Counted from the stretch's first letter, positions 26,311 to 35,794 are shown. The stretch is 64,000 bases of DNA from CADEFQ01 sp050185195 (GCA_050185195.1 JBFWZQ010000004.1:124001-188000), one strand, 5' to 3'. The notes: generated by a model from the letters alone, not told the origin. A program made the numbers and translations.

Positions 26311-29300
26311 CATGGACCTCGACGCCGTGGCCCGGCAACGCGCCATCGGGATCGACCGCTCGATCCTGCTCGAAGCACCCGCCGGTTCGGGCAAGACCAC
26401 CGTGCTCACGCAGCGCCTGCTCGCCCTGCTTGCGGACGTGGACGAGCCGGAACAGGTGCTTGCCATCACCTTCACGCGCAAGGCCGCCGCGGAGATGCGC
26501 GTGCGGGTGTTCGCGGCACTCGCGGGCGACATCGACCCGGGCCATCCGCAGGCCGGCCTGATGACGGCCCTGGCCGCGCGCGTGCATGCGAGATCGGCGG
26601 CGCGCGGCTGGCAACTCGAGGTGCATTCGTCGCGCCTGCGCATCCTGACCATCGACGCATTCAATTTTTCACTCGCCGCGCGCCGGCCACTCGCCGCGGG
26701 CACGGGGCCCGGGCTCGCGATTGCCGATCGGCCGCAGGACCTGTACCTGCAAGCTGCGCGACGGGCGCTGATCGACGGTGAAACGGAGCCCGCCCTGCAG
26801 CACGACTGCGACGTGCTCTTCGGGCGACTCGACAATCAATGGCAACGCGTCGAAACGCTGCTCGCGGGCATGCTCGCGAAGCGCGCGCACTGGCTGCCGC
26901 ACGTACTCGAGGAAAAAGCAGGCGACCTGCGTGCGCGCATCGGTGCCTCGCTCGCGCGCATCGTGGCGGGGCAGCTCGCGCTCAACATCGCGACGTTGCC
27001 CGCACCCCTCCTCGCCGCGGCGGGGGAACTGCCTGGCGTCGGCACCCTCGATGCGTCGGCCGCGAGCCTGGACGCCTGGTGCGCCTTCGCGAACGCCGCA
27101 TTGACCGCGACGGGCAGCTTGCGCAAGCGCATCGACGCACGCATCCACGTCGGGTACAAGGAGGCCGGGAACAAGGCGCGGCTCGGCGCGGTCATTGAGG
27201 ACCTTGCTGCGCTGCCGGGCGCGGAGCGCCTGCTCGACGAAACGCGCAGGCTGCCGCCACCCACCCTGACCCAGGACGACGGCAGCGCGATCGACGCGCT
27301 GTCGCGCGTCCTCACCTGGGCTGCGCGCCACCTGCACCTCGTCTTCGCCGAGGCGGGCAGCGTCGATCATGTCTATGTGGCGGGCGCGGCCCGCGCGGCA
27401 CTCACCGACGAGGGCAGCCCGAGCGAGCTGGCGATCCGCACCGGGCAGGCCGTGCGGCACATCCTCGTCGATGAGTTCCAGGATACTTCGATCGCCCAGT
27501 TCGCCCTGCTCGAAGTACTCGTGCAGGACTGGTCCGGCGGCGACGGCCGCACGCTGTTCGTCGTCGGCGATCCGATGCAGTCGATCTATCAGTTCCGTGA
27601 AGCGGAAGTCGGCCTGTTCCTGCGCGCGCGCGACGCCGGCATCGGCCCGGTGCGCCTCGAAGCCTTGCGCCTCACGCGCAATTTCCGCTCCCGGCCCGGG
27701 CTCGTGGCGTTCGGCAATGACCTCTTCTCCAGGATCTTCCCGGCGCAGGACGACATGCGCGCCGCCGCCGTGCGCCATACGCCGAGCCAGCCGGCGCGCA
27801 ACGGGGCGGGCGAGGCACCACGCGTATCGTTGCTCGCCATCGCAAACGGCAGCGACGACGATGAAGCCCTGGCCGTCGTCGAGCGCGTTCGCGCACTGCG
27901 TGCGGGGGTCGAAGGGGGGCGCATCGCGATCCTCGTGCCCGCGCGTGCGCGCGCCGCGCCGATCACGGCGCGACTCACGGCCGCCGGATACACCGTGCGT
28001 GGCGTCGATCTCGTACCGCTGGCCGAAGTGCCGGCGGTACGCGATCTCGTGGCGCTGTTGCGCGCCCTGGCGCAGCCCGGCGATCGCGCGGCGTGGCTGA
28101 CGGTGCTCAGGGCGCCGTGGTGCGGCCTGTCGCTGGCGAGCCTCGCGGTGTTGTCGCGTGCCCGCGATCCGCTCCTGCTCCCCGAGGCGCTGCAGGCGAC
28201 GGATCGCCTGGCGTTGCTCGCGCCCGATGAGGCCGCGCGCGCCGCGCGTGTGCACGGTACGCTCGAACGTGCGCTCGCGCGCTTCGGGCGGGAACCCCCG
28301 GCCGACGTCCTCGAATCGGCGTGGCTCGAACTCGGCGGGGCGGATTGCCATCCACTCGCCGGACTCGAAGCCGCGCGTGAATTCCTGCGTGCACTCGCCG
28401 ACGCTTCGGCGCGCGGCGCGTGGCGCGGCCTCGAATCGCTCGAAGGCTTGCTCGCGGACCTCTATGCCCGTTCCGCCACGGACGGGTCGGCCATCGAGAT
28501 CATGACGATCCACCGCGCCAAGGGCCTCGAGTTCGAGCATGTCATCCTGCCGGGCTTCGGCCGACGCTCGCGCAGGAGCGAGGAGCCCATCCTGCGCTGG
28601 CTCGACCTGCCGCGCGCACAGGGCGAATCCGACCTGCTGATGTCGCCGATCGTCGCCGCCGGCGAGCGCGAGGAACATCGCCTCGGCGCCTACCTCAAGG
28701 GACTCGAGGCCGAGCGTCGCGAACACGAACAATTGCGCTTGCTCTACGTCGCCGCCACGCGCGCGAAGGAGAGCCTGCACTGGATCGCAAGCATTCCCGT
28801 CGAGGACGGCAAGGACCCGAAGCCGGCGGGCGGCACGTTGCTCGCCGCGGCGTGGCCGGCACTTGCCGGCTCGTTCGCAATCGCCGATCCGTCGGCCACC
28901 TCACGCCCGGGTGCAGGCGACAGCCAGGCGCCGCGCCTGTCGCGCCTGGCGGACGACTGGGGCCTCGCGCTGCCCGGCGATTCGGTCGACGCGGGCGGGC
29001 TACGTCTCGCGCGCGAAGCGGCGGAAGCGCCGGAGTTCAGCTGGGTGCGCGAGACGGCCCGCCACATCGGCACCGTGGTGCACGGTGCGCTCGAGCAATG
29101 GGGCGACTCGCTGCCGGCATCCGCCGAGGCGATCGACGCGGAGCGAGCGCGCCATCGCACGCGGCTGGCGCGGCTCGGTGTGCCGGCCGCCGATCTCGAC
29201 GCGGCTGCCGAAACCGTGACACGCGCGTTGCGACAGACCTTCGCGGACCCACGCGGACGCTGGCTCTTCGCACCCGACCACCGGCAGCAGGCGACGGAAT

Positions 29301-29596
29301 TTGCGCTCACGGGGCTCGTCGAAGGACGCCTCGTCAATGCGCGGATCGACCGCAGCTTCATCGACCAGGCGGGCACGCGCTGGGTGATCGACTTCAAGAC
29401 AAGCCGCCACGAGGGCGGCTCGATCGAGGCATTTCTCGCGCGGGAGCAGGAACGCTATCGCGCGCAGCTTGCGCGCTACGTGCAGCTCGCGCAGGCGCTC
29501 GGGCCCGAACCGGTGCGCGCGGCGCTCTACTTCCCGCTCATCGGGGCCTTCTGCGCCCTGGAACCGCTGCAGGACTCGTCAATATGTGCCGGCTAG
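26303..29596 (+). CDS. AddA-like UvrD-family helicase-nuclease
   Basis: 1097 residues. Walker A APAGSGKT (about 25-32), Walker B VDEFQDTS (about 389-396), and the SF1A helicase motif IMTIHRAKGLEFEHVI (about 733) are present. A C-terminal nuclease carries VIDFKTSRH (about 1028). This is a double-strand-break-processing helicase-nuclease; together with the AddB-like partner it would replace RecBCD. No chi sequence can be deduced here. The 3' end overlaps gspN by 18 nt. Confidence 0.92.
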   Translation: MTDMDLDAVARQRAIGIDRSILLEAPAGSGKTTVLTQRLLALLADVDEPEQVLAITFTRKAAAEMRVRVFAALAGDIDPGHPQAGLMTALAARVHARSAARGWQLEVHSSRLRILTIDAFNFSLAARRPLAAGTGPGLAIADRPQDLYLQAARRALIDGETEPALQHDCDVLFGRLDNQWQRVETLLAGMLAKRAHWLPHVLEEKAGDLRARIGASLARIVAGQLALNIATLPAPLLAAAGELPGVGTLDASAASLDAWCAFANAALTATGSLRKRIDARIHVGYKEAGNKARLGAVIEDLAALPGAERLLDETRRLPPPTLTQDDGSAIDALSRVLTWAARHLHLVFAEAGSVDHVYVAGAARAALTDEGSPSELAIRTGQAVRHILVDEFQDTSIAQFALLEVLVQDWSGGDGRTLFVVGDPMQSIYQFREAEVGLFLRARDAGIGPVRLEALRLTRNFRSRPGLVAFGNDLFSRIFPAQDDMRAAAVRHTPSQPARNGAGEAPRVSLLAIANGSDDDEALAVVERVRALRAGVEGGRIAILVPARARAAPITARLTAAGYTVRGVDLVPLAEVPAVRDLVALLRALAQPGDRAAWLTVLRAPWCGLSLASLAVLSRARDPLLLPEALQATDRLALLAPDEAARAARVHGTLERALARFGREPPADVLESAWLELGGADCHPLAGLEAAREFLRALADASARGAWRGLESLEGLLADLYARSATDGSAIEIMTIHRAKGLEFEHVILPGFGRRSRRSEEPILRWLDLPRAQGESDLLMSPIVAAGEREEHRLGAYLKGLEAERREHEQLRLLYVAATRAKESLHWIASIPVEDGKDPKPAGGTLLAAAWPALAGSFAIADPSATSRPGAGDSQAPRLSRLADDWGLALPGDSVDAGGLRLAREAAEAPEFSWVRETARHIGTVVHGALEQWGDSLPASAEAIDAERARHRTRLARLGVPAADLDAAAETVTRALRQTFADPRGRWLFAPDHRQQATEFALTGLVEGRLVNARIDRSFIDQAGTRWVIDFKTSRHEGGSIEAFLAREQERYRAQLARYVQLAQALGPEPVRAALYFPLIGAFCALEPLQDSSICAG

Positions 29597-30319
29597 CGAG
29601 AAAGGCCGTCGCCCCCCGGCATCGGGTGTGCCGAGTATCGCGATCTGCGCGGCGAGCGCCGGTGGCGTCTCCGCACGCACCGTGACCTGGCCGTCGATCA
29701 CGTAGCCCGGCTCGTCGGTGAGCGTGAGCGTCCCCGTGACGCCGAGCGGGCCGCCGAGATCGCGTAGCTCGCCCTTGGGGTCATCGGCGACGGGCGCATC
29801 GGGAAACCGGATCTCGAAATTGCCGAGTGGAGTCCCGCCCTGCGCGAGCTGCTGCACCGTCACGAGCCCGATGAGTTCGTGCACGCGGCGCCCACGGAGC
29901 ACCGCGCGATCGATGCGTGCGTGCAGCCGGCCCGACAGGCCCATCGCGCCTTGCGCCAGGAGGCCTGCGCCCAACGTGAGGTCGGCTTCGACGCGGCGTG
30001 CCATCCGACGTCCGTCCGGTCGCCATTCGAACTCACCCGAGATGCGGTCTGCGCCGAGCTGTGCGCGAACCTGCGCCGCGAGGGTGCCCCGCAGGAGCGG
30101 GAGGGCCCGGACCTGCCACGAGGTGGCGCCGAAGGGCAGGCCGCCTGCAGTCAGGGCGCCGCAACGCCCCCGCCACACGCTGCCGGCCGGCTCGGCGCAC
30201 TGGACGCCCTCCGGCAATGCCTTCGTCGTCCAGGCGAGCGGCCAGCGTACCGCCATGGTCACGAGGACCGCGACGACGATGACGATGGCCAGGCGCCAGG
30301 AAAAACGGGTTGAGGCCAT
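29579..30319 (-). CDS. gspN: Type II secretion system protein N
   Basis: 246 residues with one N-terminal transmembrane segment (about 9-27) and a periplasmic domain, the GspN arrangement. The Cys41/Cys53 pair (GVQCAEP, GRCGALT) could form a disulfide. It is the last gene of the leftward G-to-N operon, 7 nt after gspM. The role is accessory to the inner-membrane platform and gspN is absent from many systems. Confidence 0.88.
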   Translation of the reverse strand: MASTRFSWRLAIVIVVAVLVTMAVRWPLAWTTKALPEGVQCAEPAGSVWRGRCGALTAGGLPFGATSWQVRALPLLRGTLAAQVRAQLGADRISGEFEWRPDGRRMARRVEADLTLGAGLLAQGAMGLSGRLHARIDRAVLRGRRVHELIGLVTVQQLAQGGTPLGNFEIRFPDAPVADDPKGELRDLGGPLGVTGTLTLTDEPGYVIDGQVTVRAETPPALAAQIAILGTPDAGGRRPFSLAGTY

Positions 30320-30326
30320 CGATGCG

Positions 30327-30812
30327 TCAGCGCGCGCTCAGTTCGACGGTCGCGGAGACGAGGCCCGGATCGCCGGTGCGCTCGACCGTCGCGGCGACGA
30401 CGCGGATGCCGTGCTGCTGGCGCAGGCGCGCGAGCCAGGCGACCAGCACGTCGAAAGGGGCTTTTTCGAGCTGTACGCGCTGCCCGCCATTGCCCGCCGG
30501 CTCCGAGCGCGCGAGCGATTCGCCGAGGTTCGCTTCGCGCGCCGTTCGATCGACGGTGACGACGAGGGATTCAGGCGTTGCCTGCAATTCGGGTGCGGGA
30601 CCCGCACTCGCGAGCGCGGGAGCGACGCCTTGCATCCAGGCGAGGTCGGCGCGTTTCGTCGCGATGCGCTGTTCGAGCGCGCTCGCGCTGCGCGCGAGCG
30701 GCAGCACACCCATCAGGATGACGATCGCGCAGGCTGCGACGCCGCCGATCGCGACGAAGCGGCGTTCACGTTCCGCGAGCCCCCGGTACCACTGCCTGAT
30801 GGCGTCCATCAT
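30327..30812 (-). CDS. gspM: Type II secretion system protein M
   Basis: 161 residues: a short cytoplasmic start, one transmembrane segment (about 21-40), coiled coil (about 42-62) and a periplasmic ferredoxin-like domain. It is the GspL partner in the assembly platform. The start overlaps the gspL stop by 4 nt. Confidence 0.9.
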   Translation of the reverse strand: MMDAIRQWYRGLAERERRFVAIGGVAACAIVILMGVLPLARSASALEQRIATKRADLAWMQGVAPALASAGPAPELQATPESLVVTVDRTAREANLGESLARSEPAGNGGQRVQLEKAPFDVLVAWLARLRQQHGIRVVAATVERTGDPGLVSATVELSAR

Positions 30813-32062
30813 GCACCCGCGAGGCGAATCTGGATGCGGCCTTCATAGCCGGTATCCGCGGCCGTGCCGCTCGAGATCTCGGTCGTGAGCCCGCCCGCGC
30901 GCAATTGCTGGTTGATGCGGTCGAGGCTCTGCGCATCGGGGGCGCGCACGCGCAGGTCGAGCGAACCTTCGCGCAGCGACAGGCCCTGCAGGGTGGCGTC
31001 GGGTACGCCCGCGCGCGCGGACGCGAACGCGCTGAGCACGGGCAAGAGGCCCGCCTGGCCGCCATTCTCCTGCAGCGAGCGGTAGCGCTGTTCCATGCGC
31101 TGCCTCGCGTCCTTCGAGTCGAGCGCGCCGGGCATCGCGGCGCGGAAGGTCTGTTCGATCTCGACGTCGAGCTTGCGCTCGGCGCCGTTCAGGCGGCGAA
31201 TCTCGAAGACCTTCGTGCCGACGAAGGCGAGGAGGAGCGCGGCGGCGAGCGTCGCCGGCAAGCGCCAGCGGCGCGGATCGTGCTGGCTGCCCGGGCGCGG
31301 CGCGTAGTCGCCCTGCAACAGGTCGAGCGGCGCCGCGAGTTCGACCTGGCTTGCGAGCCAGGGCAACGAGCCCTGCGGCAGGATCTGCACCTTCGCGGCC
31401 GAAAAGTGCGCCTGCAGGAAGCCGAGCTCGCCGGCGTGCCGTTGCCAATCGGCGGCCGTCGCATGCAGCAGCAGCGACACCGAGGAGGGTTCGATGCCCT
31501 CGCCGTAGGCAGCCGTGGTGGCAAGAAGGCCGAAGGCTTCCGCGAGCGTCGTAACCGGCGTGACGATGGGTGGTCGGCCGGGCGCGCACACGACGAGCGA
31601 TTCGTCCTCGAGCCAGGCCACCACCTGCCCCGGGTTGGCGGCGACGAGGCTCGCCTCGCTGTACAACGCCGAGGGCGAGAGGCCAGCCTCCCGGAGCGTG
31701 GCCAGCGCCGCCTGCATCGCGACCTTGTCGATGACCGCGATCGAAGTGCGGCCGGAATCGCCGTTGCGCCTGCCCACGGCGAAATGCAGCGTATCGATGT
31801 CATCCGCCACCTGCTCCTCGAGGGCGTATGGCACGAGCTGCGCGAGTTTCGCACCCGTCTTGGCAGGCAACGCTGCATCCGTCAGCAGGACATCGCCCGC
31901 CGGCAGGAGCACCGCCACGCGCCGCCCTCCAGCCTGGGCCGCCGCCTCCGACAGCGGGCCGCTCGCGGGTGCGAGCAGCAGTCGCCCCTCCGCATCGACC
32001 GCGATCCAGGTGACCGCGTCGCCTGGATGCTTTCCCAATCGCACGACGAACCAGTCAGCCAT
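30809..32062 (-). CDS. gspL: Type II secretion system protein L
   Basis: 417 residues. An actin-like cytoplasmic domain (about 1-245) that normally binds GspE is followed by a transmembrane segment (about 268-284) and a periplasmic ferredoxin-like domain (about 340-417). Its stop overlaps gspM. The GspE ATPase gene is not in the window. Confidence 0.92.
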   Translation of the reverse strand: MADWFVVRLGKHPGDAVTWIAVDAEGRLLLAPASGPLSEAAAQAGGRRVAVLLPAGDVLLTDAALPAKTGAKLAQLVPYALEEQVADDIDTLHFAVGRRNGDSGRTSIAVIDKVAMQAALATLREAGLSPSALYSEASLVAANPGQVVAWLEDESLVVCAPGRPPIVTPVTTLAEAFGLLATTAAYGEGIEPSSVSLLLHATAADWQRHAGELGFLQAHFSAAKVQILPQGSLPWLASQVELAAPLDLLQGDYAPRPGSQHDPRRWRLPATLAAALLLAFVGTKVFEIRRLNGAERKLDVEIEQTFRAAMPGALDSKDARQRMEQRYRSLQENGGQAGLLPVLSAFASARAGVPDATLQGLSLREGSLDLRVRAPDAQSLDRINQQLRAGGLTTEISSGTAADTGYEGRIQIRLAGA

Positions 32063-32065
32063 GGG

Positions 32066-32998
32066 TCAATCCGTACCGTAGGTGCGCAGGATCGGGCGCG
32101 CGCCCGTCGCTTCACGCTTCAGGAGACTGTACAAGGCGAACTCCGTGGTGCCAATACCGACGAAACTGCGCAGGCGAAAGTACTCCGACTTGTCGCTGAC
32201 CTGGTACTGCAGCGTCACCCAGAGGTCCGGCCGCACCTTGGCCTGCAGGTCCGCCTTCGTCGGAAAACAACCTGTTTCGCGCATCTTCGCGAGGCGCTCC
32301 TCGTCGACGCCGTATTCCTGCTCATCGGTCATCGAGTCGATCACGATGCCGGCCGCCGTGCACACGTTGAGCGGCGTGCCAGGCGGCAACGCGCTCAGGT
32401 AGGGTGCGAGCTTCGTGTAGCGCTCGATGCCGAAGCCGGGTAGTGCGAGCAACTCGCTCACGCTCACGATCGGCGCGTTCGGCGCCCGGTAGGCCGGGCT
32501 CTGCGCGAGATAGAGCGTGTCCTCGCCGCCCATGAAACCGATCGGCTGGTCGTCCGCATCGATCCAGTCGGCGAGCAGCGTCGCCCACTTCGGTTCGAGC
32601 CCGAGCGTGGCGAGCAGGCGTTCGAGCTGCCCGATGGCCTCGGGCCGGGCCTTCCCCTCGGCGTCCACGAGGTTGTTGACGTTGAATCGCCCCTGCGCGT
32701 CGTCGAGTCGTGCCTCGAGCCAGATTCCCGAACCGGGGATCAGTTCGACCGGGCCGTAAGGCCGGGCCCACGACTCGGAATAATCGTCGACTCCGCCGTT
32801 CTTGCGATCCTCGCGCAGCGCGTAGGCGGCGATGGCCTCGGTCGCCGCGGCGAACTGGATGCCCTGGTCGAACATGAAAGCGGAGGTCGTGCGTCGCGCC
32901 GTCATGCCGTTCTGGAATGCGATACCCGCGGCCACGATCGTGGCGAGGGCCACGAGGATGATGGCGGTCAGCAGCGCAACGCCGCGTTCCCGCCTCAC
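32066..32998 (-). CDS. gspK: Type II secretion system minor pseudopilin K
   Basis: 310 residues. A short basic leader MRRERG precedes VALLTAIILVALATIV; cleavage after Gly is expected, and the residue after it is Val, not the Phe seen in GspG-J. This is normal for GspK, which also lacks Glu5 and caps the pseudopilus tip with I and J. The large domain carries GGVDDYSESWARPYGP and ARLDDAQGRFNVNNL. A GTG start at 32998 overlaps the gspJ stop (GTGA). Confidence 0.93.
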   Translation of the reverse strand: MRRERGVALLTAIILVALATIVAAGIAFQNGMTARRTTSAFMFDQGIQFAAATEAIAAYALREDRKNGGVDDYSESWARPYGPVELIPGSGIWLEARLDDAQGRFNVNNLVDAEGKARPEAIGQLERLLATLGLEPKWATLLADWIDADDQPIGFMGGEDTLYLAQSPAYRAPNAPIVSVSELLALPGFGIERYTKLAPYLSALPPGTPLNVCTAAGIVIDSMTDEQEYGVDEERLAKMRETGCFPTKADLQAKVRPDLWVTLQYQVSDKSEYFRLRSFVGIGTTEFALYSLLKREATGARPILRTYGTD

Positions 32999-33609
32999 CC
33001 TGCCACCTCGAAGATGCGCGTGACGGTGCCGAAGTCCTCGAGTTCGAGTGTCACTTCCACGGCGATCGGCCGGCGGCGCAGTTGCGGCTGGCGGGGATCG
33101 CCGCCGGTGATGATGCCGGGCCACTGGTCGGTCCAGCTGCGGCCGTTCTCCATGTAGCGAAAGCTCACGTTCTTCACGCGATCGATGAGCAGCCGGCGCA
33201 CCGGCTGCGCACCGAGCACCGGGTCGAGCACTTGCCAGTGCTCGCGAAAGAGCGATCCCTTGTCGAAGGCGTAGCGCACGCGCTGCAGGGCCGGGCGCTG
33301 GATGCCGGCGGGATTGGCCCAGCCCATGCGCGTGAAGGTCACGAGTGCGTCGCTGCGACCGTCCGCGAGCAGCGCGGGGTCGGCGCCGTCACCGACGAGG
33401 CTGCGCGTGGCACGCGGCGCGAGCTGGCCGAAGTCCTGCGAGATGATGCGCATCGTGTTGACGAGCGCGCCCAGTCTCTCCTGGTTCGCCTGTACGGCGC
33501 CGCGGCTCGTGAGCGACTGTTGCAGGGCGCCGTAGCCGATCGCGAAGATGACCGCTGAAATGAACAGCGCCACCAGCAGTTCGATCAATGTGAAACCGCG
33601 GTTGCGCAT
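32995..33609 (-). CDS. gspJ: Type II secretion system minor pseudopilin J
   Basis: 204 residues. The prepilin leader MRNRG is followed by FTLIELLVALFI with Glu5. The rest is a beta domain containing IDRVKNVSFRYMENG and LELEDFGTVTRIF, as in GspJ of the pseudopilus tip complex. The start is directly adjacent to the gspI stop. Confidence 0.93.
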   Translation of the reverse strand: MRNRGFTLIELLVALFISAVIFAIGYGALQQSLTSRGAVQANQERLGALVNTMRIISQDFGQLAPRATRSLVGDGADPALLADGRSDALVTFTRMGWANPAGIQRPALQRVRYAFDKGSLFREHWQVLDPVLGAQPVRRLLIDRVKNVSFRYMENGRSWTDQWPGIITGGDPRQPQLRRRPIAVEVTLELEDFGTVTRIFEVAG

Positions 33610-34152
33610 TCAGGAAGTGGGCAATGCCCCCCCCGGTGCGGGCGACGGCGAGGGTACGGGCTCGGGTCCCGCCTGCGGACCCGGGGCCTGGGTCCCCGGC
33701 GCGCCGGGGAACGGGGCGCCGTTCCAGTCCGGATCGACGCCGTTCGGCGCGCCGAGCGCATCGCCGACCACGCCGCTGGCCGTGACCGTCCAGTCGTTGC
33801 GCGACTTGGCGTCCTTGCCGGCTTTCACGGTGGGCGACGTCGCCTCCGCGACCTTCACGTCGATGCGCAGGATGCCCGGAATGTCCGTTTCGACGACCTC
33901 CTGCTCGTAGCGCCACTTGCGGCCCGCGTAGTCGATCTCGCCTTCGCTCTTGCCCTTGCTGGGCCGTTTCGCGGCGAGCCGCAGTTCGCTGATCCGGTTG
34001 AGCGCGATCCACTCCGCGAAGGTCTTGTCGCGCAGGTAGATCGAGGAATCCGCCGCGGACGACAGCGTGCCGAGCAGGGCGGCCATGCCCACCGCCACGA
34101 TCACGAGCGCGACCAGCACTTCGATGAGCGTGAAGCCGCGCGCGCGGATCAT
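33610..34152 (-). CDS. gspI: Type II secretion system minor pseudopilin I with Pro/Gly-rich tail
   Basis: 180 residues. The leader MIRARG precedes FTLIEVLVALVI, with a soluble domain ending near residue 130. Typical GspI is about 120-130 residues; here the last 45 or so residues form a Pro/Gly/Ala tail (for example APGTQAPGPQAGPEPVP). The tail is in frame, ends at a stop directly abutting gspJ, and its function is unknown. The start overlaps gspH by 4 nt. Confidence 0.9.
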   Translation of the reverse strand: MIRARGFTLIEVLVALVIVAVGMAALLGTLSSAADSSIYLRDKTFAEWIALNRISELRLAAKRPSKGKSEGEIDYAGRKWRYEQEVVETDIPGILRIDVKVAEATSPTVKAGKDAKSRNDWTVTASGVVGDALGAPNGVDPDWNGAPFPGAPGTQAPGPQAGPEPVPSPSPAPGGALPTS

Positions 34153-34673
34153 CGGCGGGGCTCCGCCCCGGGCAAGGCGAGGGTGACGGCACCCTGGTCG
34201 TCGCTGGCCAGCACGGCCTGCAACGGGGTGCCCTCGCGGCCGATCGTCAATTCGAACGGCGTGACGTCGCCGTTCGAGAAGAGCATCACCTGCGGCAACA
34301 ACGGTTCGGTGTCCCTGGGTGGACGCAGCAGCACGTCCCGCCCTTCGATGCGCAGGCGAATCCGCAGGCCGGGTGGCAGGTTGCGCCCGCGCATGATGTC
34401 GTCGGCATCCGCGTCATGCCAGAGGCCGCGGCGCGGGTCGAACGCGAGGAATTCATACTGGTCCCCTTCGCAGCGCAGGCCGAACTCGCGTGTCGTGAGC
34501 TCGGCGTGCTCGCGGACATAGCCGATGAGCGCGACGAGGCGCTGGGCCTCCGTTTCGAGCGCGTCGTCGCGCTTGCTCGTGCCGATGGCCAACACGGCGC
34601 CGACCGCGAGGAGGCCGATGATCACCACGACCACCAGGATTTCAATGAGCGTGAAGCCGCGCGCGTGCTTCAT
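34149..34673 (-). CDS. gspH: Type II secretion system minor pseudopilin H
   Basis: 174 residues. The leader MKHARG precedes FTLIEILVVVVIIG. The beta domain contains EFLAFDPRRGLWHD and LPQVMLFSNGDVTPFEL, typical of GspH/FimT. It is encoded 39 nt after gspG. Confidence 0.92.
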   Translation of the reverse strand: MKHARGFTLIEILVVVVIIGLLAVGAVLAIGTSKRDDALETEAQRLVALIGYVREHAELTTREFGLRCEGDQYEFLAFDPRRGLWHDADADDIMRGRNLPPGLRIRLRIEGRDVLLRPPRDTEPLLPQVMLFSNGDVTPFELTIGREGTPLQAVLASDDQGAVTLALPGAEPRR

Positions 34674-34712
34674 GGGGAGCCGCCGCGAGGCGGTGGTGGT
34701 CCGTGCGGGACC

Positions 34713-35150
34713 CTAACGATCCAGGTTCCAGTTGCCGATATCGGCGTTGATGCCTTCACCGCCGGGCTCGCCGTCGGCGCCGAGCGAGTACAGGTCGTAT
34801 TCGCCGCCGCGCGTGCCGGGGAACACGTACTGGTAGTCGTTGCCCCATGGGTCCTTGTTGACGCGCTTGAGGTAACCGCCCGCGCGCCAGTTGCGCACGT
34901 TCGGGTCGGCGGGCTTCTGCACGAGCGCGTTCAGGCCGCTGTCGGTGCCCGGATACTGGAAGGTATCGAGCTTGTACATGGTGAGCGCCGTCTCGAGCGC
35001 CTGGATGTCCTGCTTCGCCTTGACGATCTTGGCGTCATCGACGCGGCCGAGGATCTGCGGGGCGATGAACGCGGCGAGCAGGCCGATGATCACGACCACC
35101 ACCATGATCTCGATGAGCGTGAAACCGGCGGAGCGGGAAGTGGCGCGCAT
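34713..35150 (-). CDS. gspG: Type II secretion system major pseudopilin G
   Basis: 145 residues. The leader MRATSRSAG precedes FTLIEIMVVVVIIGLLAAFI, with Glu5. The C-terminal calcium-site region KDPWGNDYQYVFPG and SLGADGEPGGEG are GspG signatures. It forms the shaft of the pseudopilus. It is the first gene of the G-N cluster; gspC, D, E and F are not in this window. No ribosome binding site is visible; the AT-rich 20-bp gap upstream carries TATCATTAT on this strand. Confidence 0.96.
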   Translation of the reverse strand: MRATSRSAGFTLIEIMVVVVIIGLLAAFIAPQILGRVDDAKIVKAKQDIQALETALTMYKLDTFQYPGTDSGLNALVQKPADPNVRNWRAGGYLKRVNKDPWGNDYQYVFPGTRGGEYDLYSLGADGEPGGEGINADIGNWNLDR

Positions 35151-35170
35151 ATGGTCGATAATGATACCAA
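35151..35170. promoter_or_regulatory. 20-bp divergent start region shared by gspG and rhombosortase
   Basis: The AT-rich block ATAATGATA gives GATAAT on the right strand (35157-35162, 8 nt before ATG 35171) and TATCAT/ATTAT on the left strand. Both promoters must overlap and any 5' leaders are very short. Neither -35 is convincing. Confidence 0.45.
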
Positions 35171-35794
35171 ATGACCCGCACCGTCACGCCGACCCGCGCA
35201 CGAAACCGACTCACCCGCTGGCTCGCGTCGGTGAATGGCGACGGATGGCGCGGGTGGGTGCTGCTCGTCCTCGTCGTCGCCCTGATGCTGTCCGGCGTGG
35301 ATGGCGACACGATGCGCGCCCGGTTCGGCTATGAACGCGCCGACCTCGCCGCGGGCGAATTGTGGCGGCTCCTCACCGCGCACGGCGTGCACCTCGACCT
35401 GCGGCACGCGGCGCTCAACGCCCTCGGTCTGCTCCTCATGTGGGCGCTGTTCGCGCGCGACTTCCGGCCGCGCCGCTGGCTGGCCATCGTCGTGGCCTCG
35501 ATCGTGGCGATCGACGCGGGCCTCTGGTTCCTCGCGCCCCGGATCGAGTGGTACGTGGGCGCATCGGGCTGGCTGCACGGCGTGATGGCCGCCGGCACGC
35601 TCGCACACGTGCGTCGCCGGGATCCCGCTGGATGGATACTCGCCGCCTTTCTCGCCGCGAAGCTCGCGATCGAACAGCAGGGTGCGCTGCCCCTCGCGGG
35701 CGACATGCCCGTCGTCGTGCAGGCGCACCTTTATGGCGCCCTCGGCGGGCTTGCCGCGGCGTTGTGCCTGCCCTCGCGACGCGAGCCGCTATAA
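35171..35794 (+). CDS. Rhombosortase-type rhomboid intramembrane protease
   Basis: 207 residues with about six transmembrane segments. The catalytic serine lies in GASGWLHG (about 120-127) and the histidine in QAHLYGALGG (about 180-190). GELWRLLTAHGVHLDLRHAA is the conserved N-terminal region. Rhombosortases cleave GlyGly-CTERM surface-protein anchors, proteins typically exported by type II secretion, which fits the divergent gsp cluster. No GlyGly-CTERM substrate was recognised in the window. Start at 35171 is uncertain since no ribosome binding site exists. Confidence 0.85.
   Translation: MTRTVTPTRARNRLTRWLASVNGDGWRGWVLLVLVVALMLSGVDGDTMRARFGYERADLAAGELWRLLTAHGVHLDLRHAALNALGLLLMWALFARDFRPRRWLAIVVASIVAIDAGLWFLAPRIEWYVGASGWLHGVMAAGTLAHVRRRDPAGWILAAFLAAKLAIEQQGALPLAGDMPVVVQAHLYGALGGLAAALCLPSRREPL

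Noticed and set aside
26669..28780. 703-residue antisense reading frame within the AddA-like gene
   Set aside because: Low-complexity Arg/Ala/Gly composition typical of a GC-rich antisense shadow; no motif and strong AddA motifs on the other strand.
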